Source: Kroppenstedtia sanguinis (GTDB lineage Bacteria > Bacillota > Bacilli > Thermoactinomycetales > DSM-45169). From it: a stretch of DNA of 64,000 nt. Every line of letters begins with the position of its first letter. The first letter of the stretch is position 1. The DNA lies in assembly GCF_050433445.1 (NCBI RefSeq), contig NZ_JBNPXF010000003.1:1-64000 (forward strand). Reading direction: 5' to 3'. Below, piece after piece: positions 62,351 through 64,000 of the stretch. The notes below the pieces were generated by a model. That model was given only the letters and a program-made list of their open reading frames with translations. It was not told where the DNA came from and did no database searches. A program made the translations under genes and the position numbers.

Positions 62351-63805
62351 TTAATTGATTGAAGCGGTATACTGAAAGCTCCAAGTCACTGAGTCAATAT
62401 TGGGGTAACCATAGATTTGCCCCCGTACACCTCCCCAGTGTTTTTCATATCTCATCGTATATCCCGTAAAATCACTTGAAATGGTGCGATATACTTTACC
62501 GTTATTAACTAATCGTTGATCTTCAGGGGTCGCTTGAAAACTATGGACTTGACCAAATGCTAGGAGTTCCTGGCCACTCAAGCTATCCCATATGTCGTAA
62601 CCTGTATCTGCATACGGAATCAATCCCCAAACGAATGCTACTAAGTCTGGATCCTCCCACAATACCCCATTCACTTGTTGATTGATATAGACATTATCTC
62701 CTTCCAATGCGCCATGGGCTATCTGTAAATCCTCCAATATTAAACCCGTGTCATAGTATACAACCTGAAGTTGACCGGTTAAATGGTTATATTCCAGCGC
62801 CAACCCATGATTGATTTCCGTTTGTGATTCGAATCCCTGAAGTGCATCATTGAAGCGAGCTATGAGGTTCAAGTAGGAAAATTGGGTAATAGTGGAGTAA
62901 AAATAGTCTTCACTTCTAGCATTATAGGCACCATACGGCTCTGAATTGATGTAATGGTATCTTTTCCAGCCAGATCCCTTGAATAGACTTTCGGGGATAT
63001 CATAGTTGGAAAGCTGAACACCGTTCGGATAACGGCGAGAGTCCTTTAAATCATTAAGCAACCGAAGAAGCTCTTTTTGGGAGACATTAATATCGGTCCA
63101 ACCATCAGCTTGAATGGAAATGGGTTTTTCTACGGAGAGTTTTCCTTTTGAATCCACTTTTCCAGTCATTTTGAAATCCATGGAGTCTTCGATTTTTGAA
63201 AAATCGGATTTACGGCTGATATACATGAGGTTGACAATTTTTTCTCTGACTTCATTGGCTTTCATTCGGTGATTTTTGACTTGCTGTTGGGCACCACTGA
63301 AAAGCTGAGTAAACTCTTGATCAGGAAGGGCTTTTTGAAGAATGACCCGTTCTCCACTTTTCTTATGCTCCAAAATTAAAGACAAGATAGTTTTGCCTTC
63401 CAAACTACGGTTTTCTTTTAAGAGAACAGTCCCCTTGTTCTGTTTTTCGACCCACAATTGTAGTACATTAAAATCCTTGGTTCCTTTAAGTTCGCCGAGA
63501 ACCAGTTTTTTATCGTAGGCTCCTTTGCCAGTAGCAGGATAAAGATTCCCAGTCAAAGACAGATCGTAAGTACGGCCTTTGTAAGTCAATTTCCCTTGAA
63601 TTTGAGCCGATCCATCTGTCTGGGATAATTGTATGTTTTGCAAATTCGCACTGGAATCAACGTCCTTAAATTCATGGTTTTTGACGACCCCGTTGATGCT
63701 TTGAATCTCAAACTCACTTTGGGATTGTCCACTTTGGGCCGCTACGGGAGAGAAAAGGGAGAGTACCAAGAAACACGCTAACAAGAAACTGACCGATTTC
63801 CTCAA
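62351..63805 (-). CDS. Secreted protein of unknown function
   Basis: A 484-residue exported protein. The signal peptide KSVSFLLACFLVLSLFSPVAAQ ends near an AQS cleavage site. The mature part is rich in Gln, Asn, Ser and Tyr with predicted beta structure and no motif I recognise. I place the start at TTG 63805 because ATGGAGGG lies seven bases upstream; longer frames to 63847 would put extra hydrophobic residues before the KS of the signal peptide. AT-rich codon use differs from the retron genes. Monocistronic, behind a palindromic operator-like site. Confidence 0.7.
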   Translation of the reverse strand: MRKSVSFLLACFLVLSLFSPVAAQSGQSQSEFEIQSINGVVKNHEFKDVDSSANLQNIQLSQTDGSAQIQGKLTYKGRTYDLSLTGNLYPATGKGAYDKKLVLGELKGTKDFNVLQLWVEKQNKGTVLLKENRSLEGKTILSLILEHKKSGERVILQKALPDQEFTQLFSGAQQQVKNHRMKANEVREKIVNLMYISRKSDFSKIEDSMDFKMTGKVDSKGKLSVEKPISIQADGWTDINVSQKELLRLLNDLKDSRRYPNGVQLSNYDIPESLFKGSGWKRYHYINSEPYGAYNARSEDYFYSTITQFSYLNLIARFNDALQGFESQTEINHGLALEYNHLTGQLQVVYYDTGLILEDLQIAHGALEGDNVYINQQVNGVLWEDPDLVAFVWGLIPYADTGYDIWDSLSGQELLAFGQVHSFQATPEDQRLVNNGKVYRTISSDFTGYTMRYEKHWGGVRGQIYGYPNIDSVTWSFQYTASIN

Positions 63806-63836
63806 GAAAAATCCCTCCATAAAAAAAATTAGCATG

Positions 63837-63856
63837 TACAATAACACATTATTGTA
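63837..63856. promoter_or_regulatory. Perfect palindrome upstream of the secreted-protein gene
   Basis: TACAATAA-CACA-TTATTGTA has fully symmetric eight-base arms and lies about 30-50 bases before the start codon in AT-rich sequence. It is a good candidate operator for an unknown regulator. Confidence 0.5.
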
Positions 63857-63995
63857 AATGCATGTAAATTATAGCACGAACTATTCAGTGAAGTAAACCT
63901 ATTGCCAAAACAGAGTTATATTGAAAATATCTTTATAAATGGGAATACGGAAGATATGCTATAGGTAGCGGTATTTTTACACAAAGGAGGAGTCT

Positions 63996-64000
63996 ATGGT
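63996..64000 (+). CDS. Start of a gene cut by the window edge
   Basis: AAAGGAGGAG followed by TCT and ATG at 63996-63998. The strong ribosome site makes a real start likely. Only the first codon and two more bases are visible, so the product cannot be judged. Confidence 0.6.

Overview
The window comes from a spore-forming member of the Bacillales. The evidence is a spoVM gene, a three-gene germinant-receptor operon, remA, a glpP-type antiterminator, and the Bacillus-type gene order yicC-remA-gmk-rpoZ-coaBC-priA-def-fmt-rsmB ... rlmN-prpC-prkC-rsgA-rpe-thiN-spoVM. The moderately GC-rich coding sequence and frequent GTG/TTG starts suggest a thermoactinomycete-like lineage, but that placement is an inference. 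No tRNA, rRNA or cas gene was seen.

Layout. 1-3083: a YeiH-type exporter and a divergent LysR regulator, framed by two diverged copies of a non-coding repeat. 3084-10130: ilvA, then five CRISPR arrays (58 repeats in all), each behind a near-identical leader that carries a strong inverted repeat. No cas gene accompanies them, and a duplicated scrap of the ilvA 3' end lies among them. 10132-13117: CarD-type regulator, cold-shock protein with a long 5' hairpin, pgi, and a lysine-rich membrane protein. 13399-21159: galTKE, a ROK repressor and a sugar ABC importer without its own ATPase. 21160-24830: an AT-rich island with an SDP-like toxin cassette (sdpA, sdpB, a frameshifted sdpC and a short SdpI-like immunity protein). 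It is followed by a second copy of the last 288 bases of the upstream permease gene. 25033-30188: glycerol uptake and catabolism (glpF, glpK, glpP, glpD) with two related leader terminators. 30239-32662: DUF3817 protein and a GntR/ABC operon. 32729-41293 and 49685-55881: the conserved housekeeping block. It is interrupted at 41294-49684 by a GAF protein, a ger operon and two divergent GltS-domain paralogues. 56097-62347: a retron-like cassette made of a structured ncRNA with matching a1/a2 flanks, a HEAT-like repeat protein, a SWIM zinc-finger protein and a retron-type reverse transcriptase. 62351-64000: a secreted protein and the first codon of another gene.

How it works together. The gal genes and the sugar importer form a plausible galactose/galactoside module under the ROK regulator. 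The glp genes form a complete glycerol pathway that is probably controlled by GlpP antitermination. Three conflict systems (CRISPR arrays, SDP-like toxin, retron) sit at the edges of conserved operons. Two of these islands carry a duplicated 3' end of the gene just upstream, which points to acquisition by recombination at gene 3' ends.
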